A DNA stretch of 64,000 nt, taken from assembly GCA_963846885.1 (NCBI GenBank), contig CAWJXS010000019.1, positions 1 through 64,000 on the forward strand, given 5' to 3'. The position numbers were made by a program, and so were the translations under genes. The notes beneath the pieces were generated by a model. That model did no database searches. It saw only the letters and a list, made by a program, of their open reading frames with translations, and was not told the origin of the DNA. Shown here piece after piece: positions 52,722-62,813 of the stretch (position 1 is its first letter; each line of letters begins with the position of its first letter). Origin of the DNA: RPQJ01 sp963846885 (GTDB lineage Bacteria; Pseudomonadota; Gammaproteobacteria; Steroidobacterales; Steroidobacteraceae).

Positions 52722-53126
52722 ATGGCAGACGCTATGTGGGCATTGATCGGCGTCGCTGTTGGAGCGGGCATTACCGGGCTGGTCAACTGGATCCAGCAGA
52801 GTCGGCAGTTTGCGCACGACCGGGAGATGTTCACCCTGAAAAACAAGAGTGCTGACATGGTGAAGGCGATCCTCGCCGAAATGCTCAATCACCGGCGCTA
52901 TGTGGAACGCTCGTTTGAGGCCCTCAAAAAGTCGGTCGGCGGATACTCGGACGAGGCGATCCGGCAGTTCCTGCACGAAATAGGGGCAAGGCGTACCGAA
53001 CGGGATGACGGTGCGGAAGAATGGTGGTACCTGACATCGAGGCAACAAGAGCGGGTTGTCAGGCCCAGGCCGGGGCGGACCGAGGAACTGCCTCTCTTTG
53101 AAGGCCCGGAGCAGGAAAGCGCGTAG
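52722..53126 (+). CDS. Membrane-anchored small protein, unknown
   Basis: This 134-residue protein has one N-terminal hydrophobic helix (ALIGVAVGAGITGLVNWI) and then a charged, helical cytoplasmic part (QSRQFAHDREMFTLKNKSAD, MLNHRRYVERSFEALKKSVG). The C-terminal segment YSDEAIRQFLHEIGARRTER with EEWWYLTSRQQERV looks like a small winged-helix or similar fold. A perfect AAGGAG lies upstream of the ATG. I do not recognise the family. It follows the aldolase gene by 39 bases on the same strand. Confidence 0.6.
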   Translation: MADAMWALIGVAVGAGITGLVNWIQQSRQFAHDREMFTLKNKSADMVKAILAEMLNHRRYVERSFEALKKSVGGYSDEAIRQFLHEIGARRTERDDGAEEWWYLTSRQQERVVRPRPGRTEELPLFEGPEQESA

Positions 53127-53202
53127 AGTCGATGTGTCGGCGTCGTGCGTTACGCCATCATGATTCACTTTCCAGGTCGGGTACTGCTATTCACAGAACT
53201 CC

Positions 53203-54660
53203 ATGACTGCGCTCTTCGCTCGCAGAACAGTACCGGCGCTCATCGTGCTTGCGGCATCGTTTTTCGTTGCCGCATGTGAGACGACGGGAGGCGTCGCCGA
53301 TGAAGGAGAGCCGGTATTCATCAAGGAAGAATCGGCTCCGCCAGGAGCGCCTGAGGCCCCGATGGCCCGAGCCACGGCAGCAGGGGGCGCTCCGCCGGGT
53401 GTCGCCGAGCCAAAGCATCCTGGAAGTATTTCTTCCGGCAAGGAGATCGACGAAGTCATCGTTGAGGCTCGCCGCGAGCGTCACCAGGTGATCGGTGATC
53501 TCGTGTCCGAGGCGAAGTCCATTCTTCGCGATGTCGAGCTCGAGTATGTGTTCACTGGAACGGGCAGGAGAGAGGTGCTCCGCGGGCGTCCGGTCGTCTT
53601 TGCCCTGTGGAGCGATGCGCAGCAGGAATGGTCCATCGTGCACATCGAGATACCCCGCCCTCCGTCGAAATGGAAGCCTGGCAAAAAGCCTTATCCGTTC
53701 ATCGTGCGCACACCAGGCGTCGAGGCATGGCACGTCAAGGGCACGGGTGCCGAACGGCTGATGTTCGCCTTCACCAAAGACGGCGAGCCGCTGAAAGTCT
53801 ACGGCAGGAAATTCCCCGTCTTCGACAGTGCTCTTATTGCGAAAAAGAGATGGAGAGCCGTGGTCGAGACCGCTAGGCCCATCGTCTATCTTCCGTTTAA
53901 CGCAGACACCCTTGATCCATTTTTTGTCAGTGGCGGAAAGGAATTCCTGCTCGAAACGGCGCGACGGGCGATCGACGAATTGCGTCTCGCCAAGGCACCT
54001 TCAGTGGCATTCCCAGGAATGCTGCTCGCGGATGTGGTGCCCGCTGAAGTCATCACGACGCTGGCGGTGATCGAACAGACCGACGACGCGGACTTTGTGA
54101 GGAAGAAATCCGGTGCGGTAGATGAGGTGCTGAGCCAGTACGGCCTGAAACGTGAGGAGGCGTATCGGTACAGTGTCTCGAGTGCAGCGGCCGTTGGCCC
54201 CATGCAGTTCACGAACAGGAGGGGGAATGGCACCTATTCTGCGGTGGTCAGGCGCTGCCCTGAGGCAAAGCTCGACCCGAACTTTGAGCGCGGCGCAACG
54301 GACCTCTTGAACGCCATGAAAGCGGCGATCTGTCTTTTTGACATCGAGCTGCATCAAATGCGTTCCGATATCCGCCACGCGTATCGTGACAACAAAGAGG
54401 TACTGGGCATCTTCCCGGTCGCTGCTTACAACGGTGGACCCAGGAATGTGAAAAAGCTCTATGGCGTGATGAAAAGGATGGGCGTGGAGCTCGAAGACCT
54501 GCGTCCCCCGGCCGAGCAGCCTCTGGGCAATCAGGTGAACTGCCCGTGTCTATGGAAGGCGGACGCGACGGGCGTCCGTCCCGTGGCGATCCCCAGATAT
54601 AACAACGAGAATCGTTGGTACATCGAAAAGTACCAGAGCATTCTCAGCGTGTTCGAGTGA
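53203..54660 (+). CDS. Lipoprotein with C-terminal lytic-transglycosylase-like domain
   Basis: This 485-residue lipoprotein (lipobox FFVAAC, Cys25) has a Pro/Ala-rich linker, a long N-terminal domain of no known family (residues 70-270), and a C-terminal lysozyme-like domain. The latter shows the SLT pattern: LAVIEQTDDADF (candidate catalytic Glu), SSAAAVGPMQFTNRRGNG, then GATDLLNAMKAAICLFDIEL and the closing VAAYNGGPRNVKKLYG. It is likely a periplasmic peptidoglycan-cleaving or remodelling protein. Its end overlaps the convergent CocE-type gene by 17 bases. No ribosome binding site is obvious before the ATG. Confidence 0.8.
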   Translation: MTALFARRTVPALIVLAASFFVAACETTGGVADEGEPVFIKEESAPPGAPEAPMARATAAGGAPPGVAEPKHPGSISSGKEIDEVIVEARRERHQVIGDLVSEAKSILRDVELEYVFTGTGRREVLRGRPVVFALWSDAQQEWSIVHIEIPRPPSKWKPGKKPYPFIVRTPGVEAWHVKGTGAERLMFAFTKDGEPLKVYGRKFPVFDSALIAKKRWRAVVETARPIVYLPFNADTLDPFFVSGGKEFLLETARRAIDELRLAKAPSVAFPGMLLADVVPAEVITTLAVIEQTDDADFVRKKSGAVDEVLSQYGLKREEAYRYSVSSAAAVGPMQFTNRRGNGTYSAVVRRCPEAKLDPNFERGATDLLNAMKAAICLFDIELHQMRSDIRHAYRDNKEVLGIFPVAAYNGGPRNVKKLYGVMKRMGVELEDLRPPAEQPLGNQVNCPCLWKADATGVRPVAIPRYNNENRWYIEKYQSILSVFE

Positions 54661-56567
54661 GATTCCGGGTGCCGACCACCGGCAATTCGACGTAACTCGC
54701 CTGCCCGGGCGCAAGCCAGATGCGGTGAGTCGCGCTGCGGTAATTCCCGGGCTCGGCCTTGGCGATGTTCTCGACGAAGGTCTGCGGGTTGCGGTCGTAC
54801 AGCGGAAACCAGCTCGACTGCACCTGGACCATGATTCGATGCCCCGGCAGGAACGTGTGGTTGGCCTCGGGCATGCGCACCCGGTACGGCGCGACCACGC
54901 CGGGTTCGGCGGCCTTCGGGTGCTCCAGGCTCTCGCGATAGCGACCGCGCAGGATGTCGGCCGACACCATGAGCTGGTAACCGCCCAGTTCGGGGTTGGA
55001 ACGTACCTCCGGCGGGAACACGTCGATCAGCTTGACCACCCAGTCCGCATCGGTGCCGGTGGTGGACGCGAACAGCGTGGCCGCCACTTCACCACTGATG
55101 CTGAGGGCTTCGGTCAACGGCTCGGTGACGAACACCAGCACGTCCGTCCGATCGGCGAACGGCCGCTGGTCGTCGACCAGCCAACGGCGCCAGCTCGAAT
55201 CGTCGTGGTACATCGGTAGCACCGGTCGCACGCGGTAAGGCACCGGCTTCGCGGGATCGGACACGTACTCTGCATAGGGTTGGGCAGTCGCGTCCGGCTC
55301 CGCAAAGCGCAGGCCGCCGCCCGGCTGCAGGTGCAATCGGGTGGCCGTCACGGCGCCGTCTGCTGGCCAGCTCTGGAAAGTGCGCCACTTCTTGAGGCCG
55401 GTGTCGAAGGCGAGGACCGGTGGGATCGGGCTCGCGGGCGCCTCACCCTTCAGGTGCAGGTTCCAGAAGGGCAGCAGGACATTCTCCCGAAACCACAGGC
55501 TGGTGTCGGCGTTCCACTTGAGCGCGCCCAGCTCCGAGCCCTCGCCCTGTGACTGCCCGTGGCTCCAGGGACCGACCACCAGGTGCACCTGCGTGTTGTC
55601 GACATCCTTGGCCTCGAGCGAGCGGTAGGCCGCGATCCCGCCGAAGTTGTCTTCCTGGTCGAAGAGTCCGTGCACGACCAGCGTCGGTACCCGCAACGGC
55701 CGTGCGGCGAGGATGTCCTGCACCGCCTGCCCGCGCCAGAACGCGTTGTAGGTCGGGTTGTCGACGACCTTCCGCCAGGTCGGCAGCTGGTCGGCCTTGT
55801 AGCGACGGGCGACCGCCTCGGCAGATCCGGCCGACAGGAAAGCCTCGTACAGGTCGCGGTAGCCGTACGGCACCTTATAGTCGCTGCTCTTGTGCGACCC
55901 CATCTCGTAGATCCACTCGAGCATGGTCTGGCGGAACGCGCCGTTGTGATAGAAGTCGTCGCCGATCCAGCCGTCCACCATCGGGTACATCGGCACCGCG
56001 GCCTTCAGCGCCGGGTGCGGATCGACGAGACCCATCAGCGTGAGCCAGCCGCCGTACGAGACGCCGGCGAGCCCGACGCGGCCGTTGTTCCCCTCGACGT
56101 TCTGCAGCAGCCACTCGATGGTGTCGTAGGTGTCGGTCGCCTGATCGACCTTGCGACGATTGAGCTCGCCGCGCAGCGGCAGCGTCATCACGTAGTCGCC
56201 CTCGCTGTCGAACCGGCCGCGCACGTCCTGGTAGACGCGGATGTAACCGGCCTCGAGCAGCGACTCATCGGCCAGCTGGCAGCACCATCGCAGCGTGCGG
56301 ACTGCTCGACTGCGTCGTGGGCTTTTTCGACCCATACGGAGTGCGCGAGAGGATGATCGGCGCCGCCGTCGCGCCCTTCGGGATGACGACCACGGCGCGC
56401 AGCTTCACGCCGTCGCGCATCGGGATCATCACTTCGCGCCGCTCGTGGTCGAACTCCGCCGTGACCGGCGAGAAGGATTTAGGGATCTCGGTCTGCGCCA
56501 GCGCGTTGCCCGCAACCAGCGCGGCCGCGACGATAGCCAGCATCAGGAGCCGTGGTCCAGACTGCAT
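54644..56567 (-). CDS. Secreted CocE/NonD-family hydrolase (frameshift near 56280)
   Basis: This protein of about 640 residues has a signal peptide (MLAIVAAALVAGNALA) and the CocE/NonD fold. The beginning reads REVMIPMRDGVKLRAVVVIP, typical of the family, then the frame shifts near 56280 after HAAMVLP and resumes as LADESLLEAGYIRVYQDVRG. The nucleophile elbow is GRVGLAGVSYGGWLTLMG, the acid and histidine regions are in VHGLFDQEDNFGG and VVGPWSHGQSQGEG, and the C-terminal jelly roll contains GHRIMVQVQSSWFPLYDRNP. Unlike the 39-kb homologue it is exported. The frameshift is probably an error. It is divergent from the membrane hydrolase gene. Confidence 0.87.
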
Positions 56568-56756
56568 TGTCAGCGCCTCATGCTTGCCAGAACCGCTGGC
56601 GCGAGTCGCGAGACGATACAGGCAACCCCAGGGTCCGTGCTAATTTCAGCTTGGGGAATCCAATTGTCGCATCGCATGAACCCGCGCGATCTTCGCGACA
56701 GCAGGAATGAGCGTCGCCTCAACGATGGCCGGCTGTACGTCCTGGGGAGAGTCTGG

Positions 56757-59120
56757 ATGTCGATCGTCGATAGACTGCGAAGATACAGCGCGCGCGTGGG
56801 CCATGCGCTGACGCCGTCCGCTCGGGCCTGGCATGGCGCGAGCGTCGCCGTGCAACTCGTGGCGGTGTTGGTCCTGGTCGGTTTCGTGGCCACGGAATTG
56901 GTTCCGAATTTCAGTGCGCAGAAGCTGGGCGCAGCAGCGGTGCTGGTCGGCGCGCTGCTCCTTATCGGGGTGCTCGGGCTGCTGGTCTTCGCCCTGTTGC
57001 AGCGGTTGCCGCACAGGTACCGGGTCGTGCTGCTCGTGCTTGCGCCCCTGGTCGTGCTGTTCATGGCCCCCGCGGAAGACTGGCGCGGCTTTGCGCTGCC
57101 GATCGTCCTGTTGCTGCTGGCGTCGGTGATCGGTGGCAGTGTCCTGGCCCTCGCGCGATCCGGGTGGCAGCTGCAGCAGCGCAAGGTGGCCGCAGTGGGT
57201 CTCCTGCTCGGCGTGACCGGCCTGGCCGCCGGCCTGTACGCAATCTTCAGCGACAAGGAGCCGGCGAATCCGTTGTTGGCGGACTATCGACTGCAGGACC
57301 GCACGCTGGCCCTCGAAAACCCGGGGCTGCCTGGCAAGCACGAGGTGCAGACATGGTCCTACGGCAGCGGGAAGGACCGGCACCGGCCTGAATTTGCGAC
57401 GGCAGCGACGCTCGTGGCACGTTCCGTGGATGGCTCCAGGTTGATCGACAATTGGGATGGCTTGCCAGGCTGGCTGCGTACCAGTTACTGGGGCTTCGAC
57501 GCGCAAACGCTGCCGCTGCAGGCGCGAGTCTGGTTTCCGGACGGCGAGGGCCCGTTTCCCCTCGTGCTGATCGTGCACGGCAATCACGACATGGAGGACT
57601 GGTCGGACCCGGGCTACGGCTATCTCGGCGAGCACCTCGCAAGTCGCGGCTTCATCCTGGCGTCGGTCGACGCCAACTTCCTCAACGGCTCGTTGATCGA
57701 CCAGGTGGAGTTCTACAAGGATCGTCCGGGCCTAGAGAAGGAAAACGATGCGCGTGGCTGGCTGCTGCTCGAACACCTGGCGCAGTGGCGGGACTGGAGC
57801 CGCGACCCTGGTCACCAGCTCTTCGGCAAGGTCGACATGGACCGCATTGCGCTGATCGGCCATTCACGCGGAGGCGAGGCGGTGGCCATCGCAGCTGCGT
57901 TCAATCCTCTCTCGCACTATCCCGACGACGCCAACCTGGCCTTCGACTACGGCTTCAACCTGCGGGGCGTGATCGCCATCGCGCCGGTGGACGGGCAGTA
58001 CCAGCCCCGCGAGAACGGCACGCCGGTCAATGACGTCAATTACTTCACGATCCACGGCAGCATGGACGGTGACGTGCAGTCGTTCGAAGGCGCGGCGCAG
58101 TACGCGCGTGTCGGTTTCAAGGATCCTGCGCAACCGCGTTTCAAGTCGAGCCTGTATGTCGTCGGCGCCAATCACGGGCAGTTCAATACCACCTGGGAAA
58201 ACCTGGACACCGGACTGCTGCGCGCATGGACGCTCGATCTCGACGGCATCATGCCGGCCGCTGCGCAGCGTGATATCGCGCGCGTCTACTTCACGGCTTT
58301 TCTCGAGGTGGTGTTGCGCGATCGAATGGAATACCTGCCGATCTTTGCCGACTCGCGCCGGGCGGCTGCGTGGCTGCCTGACACTTTCTACATCAACCAG
58401 TTTGCGGATTCGTCGCAGCGGGCGATCGCCGATTTCGAGGAGGACATCGATCTCGGCACAATGTCACTTGCTGGCGGCGCGATCTCCGGTGCGAACCTGA
58501 CGAAGTGGTACGAGACGAGGATCAAGTTGAAGTGGGACACACTCGACACGCACGCTGCCGTGTTCGCATGGGATTCGCGCGCGCAGCAGGGAACCGCGCG
58601 TGTCGATTTCAAGTTGCCGCCTGGAAATCAGGTCTCGGGTAGCGGCGGCACGCTTCTGTTCTCGTTGTCGCAGGCGGGAATCGAGACGCTGCCAGACGAC
58701 TGGGAAGGAGACGACGGCGAGGCTCGCAAAGACACGAAGACCATCGCCGATGAGGGCGAGCGGGAGGATGCCCTGCTGGACTGGTCGATCGTCCTGCGCG
58801 ACGGAAATGGAGCGGAGGCCAAACTGCCGCTGCGACACGACCAGGCGCTCTATCCGCTGGTGCATGCCCTGCCGCGACGTGCGTCATTCCTGGACGACAA
58901 CGATCCCACGGAAGTCCTGTTCAGGACTCATGCGTTTGCGCTGGACGACTTCGTGGCCGTGAATCCGTCGTTTGATGCCGGCAGCATCGAGATGATCAGC
59001 TTTGTCTTCGACGGCTCAGACAAGGGGGCGATCATCATGGATGACATCTCGATCCGCGCCGCGGGTACGGCTGCAGATCATGCCGCTTCGGCGTCGCCCC
59101 AGGTCGCGCGGAAGCAGTAG
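56757..59120 (+). CDS. Membrane-bound alpha/beta hydrolase with N-terminal helices
   Basis: This 787-residue protein starts with about five transmembrane segments (VAVLVLVGFVATELVPNF, GAAAVLVGALLLIGVLGLLV, VVLLVLAPLVVLFMA and others) and then a large alpha/beta hydrolase domain. Hydrolase signatures are LVLIVHGNHDMEDWSDPGYG for the oxyanion region, MDRIALIGHSRGGEAVAIAA with nucleophile Ser370, and VVGANHGQFNTTWENLD for the catalytic histidine. A C-terminal beta-sandwich of about 230 residues follows. The start at 56757 was chosen because GGGGAGAG precedes it and the sequence becomes plausible protein there; upstream codons are antisense to the CocE gene. The substrate is unknown. Confidence 0.83.
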   Translation: MSIVDRLRRYSARVGHALTPSARAWHGASVAVQLVAVLVLVGFVATELVPNFSAQKLGAAAVLVGALLLIGVLGLLVFALLQRLPHRYRVVLLVLAPLVVLFMAPAEDWRGFALPIVLLLLASVIGGSVLALARSGWQLQQRKVAAVGLLLGVTGLAAGLYAIFSDKEPANPLLADYRLQDRTLALENPGLPGKHEVQTWSYGSGKDRHRPEFATAATLVARSVDGSRLIDNWDGLPGWLRTSYWGFDAQTLPLQARVWFPDGEGPFPLVLIVHGNHDMEDWSDPGYGYLGEHLASRGFILASVDANFLNGSLIDQVEFYKDRPGLEKENDARGWLLLEHLAQWRDWSRDPGHQLFGKVDMDRIALIGHSRGGEAVAIAAAFNPLSHYPDDANLAFDYGFNLRGVIAIAPVDGQYQPRENGTPVNDVNYFTIHGSMDGDVQSFEGAAQYARVGFKDPAQPRFKSSLYVVGANHGQFNTTWENLDTGLLRAWTLDLDGIMPAAAQRDIARVYFTAFLEVVLRDRMEYLPIFADSRRAAAWLPDTFYINQFADSSQRAIADFEEDIDLGTMSLAGGAISGANLTKWYETRIKLKWDTLDTHAAVFAWDSRAQQGTARVDFKLPPGNQVSGSGGTLLFSLSQAGIETLPDDWEGDDGEARKDTKTIADEGEREDALLDWSIVLRDGNGAEAKLPLRHDQALYPLVHALPRRASFLDDNDPTEVLFRTHAFALDDFVAVNPSFDAGSIEMISFVFDGSDKGAIIMDDISIRAAGTAADHAASASPQVARKQ

Positions 59121-59142
59121 GCCCTCCGTGCGCAGAGTTGCG

Positions 59143-61244
59143 CTAGCGGTCCGCGCGCCCAAGTTTCTCGAGGACCTGGGCTAGCGCCTGATGGGGTGCC
59201 GGATTCGACGGGTCCGCCTTGATCGCATTGCGCAGGTGGCTCTCGGCTTCGGCAAACTTGCCGCTACGCGCCAGTGAAACCCCAGGTTGTATTGGGCCGA
59301 CGCTGACTTGGGGTCCAGCTTGACCGCGTTGCGGTACGCCTCCACTGCTTCGTCGGGTAATCCCTGGCGTTCCAGTACCACACCCAGATCGTTGTAGATC
59401 GCAGGCTGCGGCTTGATCGCGAGCGATTCCCGGTAGTGAGCTTCAGCCACCTCGAACTCGCCGCTGTCGATGGCGGCCAGCGCCAGGTTGTTGTGCGCCT
59501 TCCAGTGCTTTGGATCGATCGCGAGCGCTTTCTCGAATGCGAGGACGGCTTCCTTGCTGTTGCCCTGCTGGAACTGCGAGAACCCCACCGCATTCAGGAG
59601 TTCCACGTTGTCGGGCTCGATGGCAAGGCCGCGCTGGTACGCCCGGATGGCAGCGGGGTAATTGCCGGTCCGCTCGTTGGCCATGCCTGCGCGCAAGAAC
59701 GAGTAGGCATCCAGGAACTGCTCCTTGATCTTCGCGATCGCGTCGGCGGGCAGCGGCACGAATTCCGGGATGTTGGCGGCGCGATCCGGCCCCGTGAACC
59801 GCTCGAGCAGCACCGGCGGCGTGGATTCGCCGTTCTCGTCGATGTGGGTCAGGAAGAGCTGGGTGTACGCGGTGTTCGCCTTCGAAGAGAACACCAGCCA
59901 GCGGCCATTCGACGACCAGCTGTGCCACGAATTCATGCGGGGCGTGTTCGCGCGCAGGCGCCGGGCCTCGCCGCCTGCGGCGGGAATGATGAACAGCTCG
60001 CTGTCCGGCATCAGCAGCATGTAGTTCTCTGCCTTGCAGAAGATGATCCACTTGCCGTCAGGCGAGAACTTCGCGAAGTAATTGCTCTTGCCGTTGTGCG
60101 ACGCGCCTGCGATCGGCTCCGCCTTGCCGCCGCGACCCTCGTTGAACGGAACCCGGTACAGGTCGAACTTGAACGGCTCCTTGTCCTTGACGAACTCCGG
60201 GACGTCCTTCTCGTCCAGCAGCAGGTTCTTGGCATTCGCGATCGCGTCTTTCCGGTACGCCTTCGTGCGGGCGAACACGATCGACTTGCCGTCGCGGCTC
60301 CAGGTGGGGTTGCTCTGCACGTACTCGGGGTCGTCGGCGCCCGGCAGCGGCTGGTATGTGCCGGTCTTGGTGTCGTAGACGACGAGAATGCCCTTGATCG
60401 GGAAGAAGAGCTGCGAGTACCAGATGTCGGGCGTCGCAACGAACACCGCGCGGTCCTTGACCGTGCTGACGACGTAGCGGCCGTCGGGCGAGACCTGCGA
60501 GAGAAGTCCGAAGGTCGCTTCGCCATCGCCTTTCTTGAAGTCGCTCCACGTGATGATCTTCTCGTCGTTCAATTCCATCTGCTTGGTTACGGGCAGGACC
60601 GCATAGGCCCCCTTGTCGTTGCCGTAATCCACATCCAGTCCCAGCACGCTGCCGTCCTGTGAGAACGAGTGGCAGTTGCCGCAGACGGGCAGGTCCTCGA
60701 GGACGATGGGCGGCGCGTTCTCGGAGTCGATCGCACCGTAGCGCCAGCGGATGCGCGCGGGGTCCTGCACGGCCGTGATGAACGGCAGCGGAACCTCGCG
60801 ATAGAAGATCGAGTCGCCCACCGGGTCCGTCGAGGTGCGGATGCGGACGCTGGCCGACGAGGCGGCCGCAGAGTTCGGGTCGAGGCCGACGATGGCCACC
60901 TGCGCGTCCCGCTGCACGCTGCGCTGCTTGATCCTGGCCCAATCCGCTTCTGTTGGACGCCAGCGGGGCTCTGCAGTGGGAAACCGCAGGACCTCGCCCG
61001 AGTCGTCATCGAACCGCAGCAGGACCACCCATTGCTCGACGCCCGCGGTCTTGTCGTCCCAGACGAAAGTCGGGGCGACGATCTCAGGTGGGAACAGCGT
61101 TTCGTCCAGCGGGTACTTGATCTCGAGCCCACCCGACGGCCCGCTCGGGAACTCGACCGGGGCCGGCGCGGAACCTTTGCCGCAGGCAGTCAGAGCCAGC
61201 AACGATACGAACAGGAGACCGATGTAGCGCAGATTTTTTCTCAT
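59143..61244 (-). CDS. PD40/TPR lipoprotein with heme-binding CxxCH motif (frameshift near 59285)
   Basis: This protein of about 700 residues is a lipoprotein (LTAC, Cys21). An N-terminal Ig-like or beta domain is followed by the motif VCGNCHSFSQDG around residue 188-192, a single c-type heme site. Then a TolB/PD40-type propeller (FGLLSQVSPDGRYVVSTVKD, SNPTWSRDGKSIVFARTKAY, NSWHSWSSNGRWLVFSSKAN) and C-terminal TPR repeats (RTGNYPAAIRAYQRGLAIEP and three more). The frame as given breaks near 59285; correcting one base in GGGG gives GVSLARSGKFAEAESHLRNA and a stop at 59143. The start is the ATG at 61244, which directly precedes the signal. Heme next to a propeller suggests sensing or redox transfer; this is inference. 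Confidence 0.8.
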
Positions 61245-61357
61245 TCTCGACCGATTGTGGGTGTCCCGTTGCGTCTGCGTCAAACGCGGCGCCCCGATTC
61301 AATGCGCCAGGCAAATGGCCGTGGCATCCCGGCCCCGATTTACCATAAGGCCGAAAA

Positions 61358-61386
61358 TTGACACTCCGTTTTCATGCGAGTAAGAA
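61358..61386 (+). promoter_or_regulatory. Candidate promoter of the beta-helix gene
   Basis: TTGACA (61358-61363) is a perfect -35 box. With a 17-base spacer it is followed by TAAGAA, a weak -10. It lies in the divergent region between the heme/TPR lipoprotein and the beta-helix gene. Confidence 0.35.
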
Positions 61387-61476
61387 GCATTGAGTGGAAG
61401 TCTTGCCGTGACGTCATCGCGTCCGGCGCACCTGATTCAAAAAAAACGGGCCAGCCACGGGCCAGCGGGGAAAATC

Positions 61477-62688
61477 TTGAAAATCAATCTGCGTCATCTC
61501 TGCGCGGCTGCCAGCATCGCCGCATGCATGATCGGCACGGCGGCCAATGCCACCGTCCATCGCGTCTTTCCGGGCAACTCCATCCAGGCTGCAATCGACG
61601 CCGCCTCGCCCGGCGACACGATCCTGGTCGAACCGGGAACATACAAGCCGGCACCGACAGCAAGTACGGCCTGCGCATCACCAAGGACAACCTGCGCCTG
61701 ATCGGCAAGGAGATCCCGGGCCACGGTGAAAGGGCAAGGTTCGCCTGCTGGCGACCGGCCGCGCAGGAGACGAGTGCCGGATGTATGCTGCACCGGTCCC
61801 GAGGCTGCGATACCGGGTCTCGGCCAATTCCGACCTGGGGAGGCTTGCGGCAAGCAGCGTGAAGGGCTTTTACATTCGCGGCTTCTCCGTGGATGGATTT
61901 CCGCGTCAACGGCATCCAGACCCGCTGGGTCGATGGTTTCGAGTTCGTCGGAACAATCGGCCAACAACCTCAATAACGGCATCTATCCGACGCTGTCGGC
62001 CAACGGACTCGTCCAGAACAACGTCTCCTACGGTTCGCTCGACACCGCAATGTGGGTGGCGGGCTCCGAGAACGTTCGCGTCATCGGCAACGAGATGTAC
62101 GGCAGCGTGATCGGCTTCGAGATCACGGTCTCGAACAAGGTCTGGGTGACGCAGAACAAGATCCACGGCAATACGCTGGGCATCGGCCTGTTCCACCCCA
62201 ACGGCGCGGGCAACCCGCCGAAGCCCGTCATGGCCGACTGGGTGATCGAGCACAACGACGTGCGCGACAACAACCTGCAGAACAACGCGGTGCCAGGAAC
62301 TTTCCAGAGCGGTTTGCCGCCGGGCATCGGCATCCTGCTCGCGGGTGTCTCGGACCACGTGATCGCGAAGAATACCGTGGCAGGCAACAAATTCGTCGGG
62401 ATCGGGGTGCTGGGATGGTGCACCGCGAATGCCGGCACCGACAATGACTGCTCACTTAATCCTCCCATTGCTGATCCAGCGGCGAACAACAACCTGATCT
62501 CGCAGAACAAGGTGAGTGGCAACGGTGGCAGCCCACCACCGATCGCCATTGCCTTCCTGGCCGCGGACATCACCTACTTCGAGTTCGAGGGTTCGTCGGG
62601 CAACTGCTTCGAGAAGAACAAGCCGGCGGACTTTACCTTCGTATCGTCCGAAGGCACGTTGCCGACCACAGGATGCAGGAAGCCTTGA
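61477..62688 (+). CDS. Secreted right-handed beta-helix protein (frameshifted)
   Basis: The restored protein of about 400 residues has a signal peptide (LCAAASIAACMIGTAANA) and the opening HRVFPGNSIQAAIDAASPGD common to NosD/pectate-lyase-like beta-helix proteins. Repeated coil units follow, with NG and NN turns: LVQNNVSYGSLDTAMWVAG, VIGNEMYGSVIGFEITVSNK, WVTQNKIHGNTLGIGLFHPN and HVIAKNTVAGNKFVGIGVLG. Frame changes near 61650, 61730, 61890 and 61950 must be bridged, where the sequence is unreliable. The initiator seems to be TTG at 61477, preceded by GCGGGGA; no ATG fits. Members bind or modify polysaccharides or copper-related substrates; no catalytic residues can be assigned. Confidence 0.75.
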
Positions 62689-62755
62689 CTTCGGGAGTCG
62701 TGGGCTCTACCCAGCGCTCCTGAGCAGATTTTTCGAGGGACGGGCGTTCAATCTC

Positions 62756-62793
62756 AGCCACCCACGTCGCAGGCGTTGGGTGGCTGTTTTTTT
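62756..62793 (+). terminator. Rho-independent terminator
   Basis: AGCCACCCA and TGGGTGGCT form a perfect nine-base-pair stem with a 12-base loop, followed by GTTTTTTTC. It lies about 70 bases after the beta-helix gene's stop. Confidence 0.95.
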
Positions 62794-62813
62794 CGCCCGC
62801 GCAGAGGATCGAA

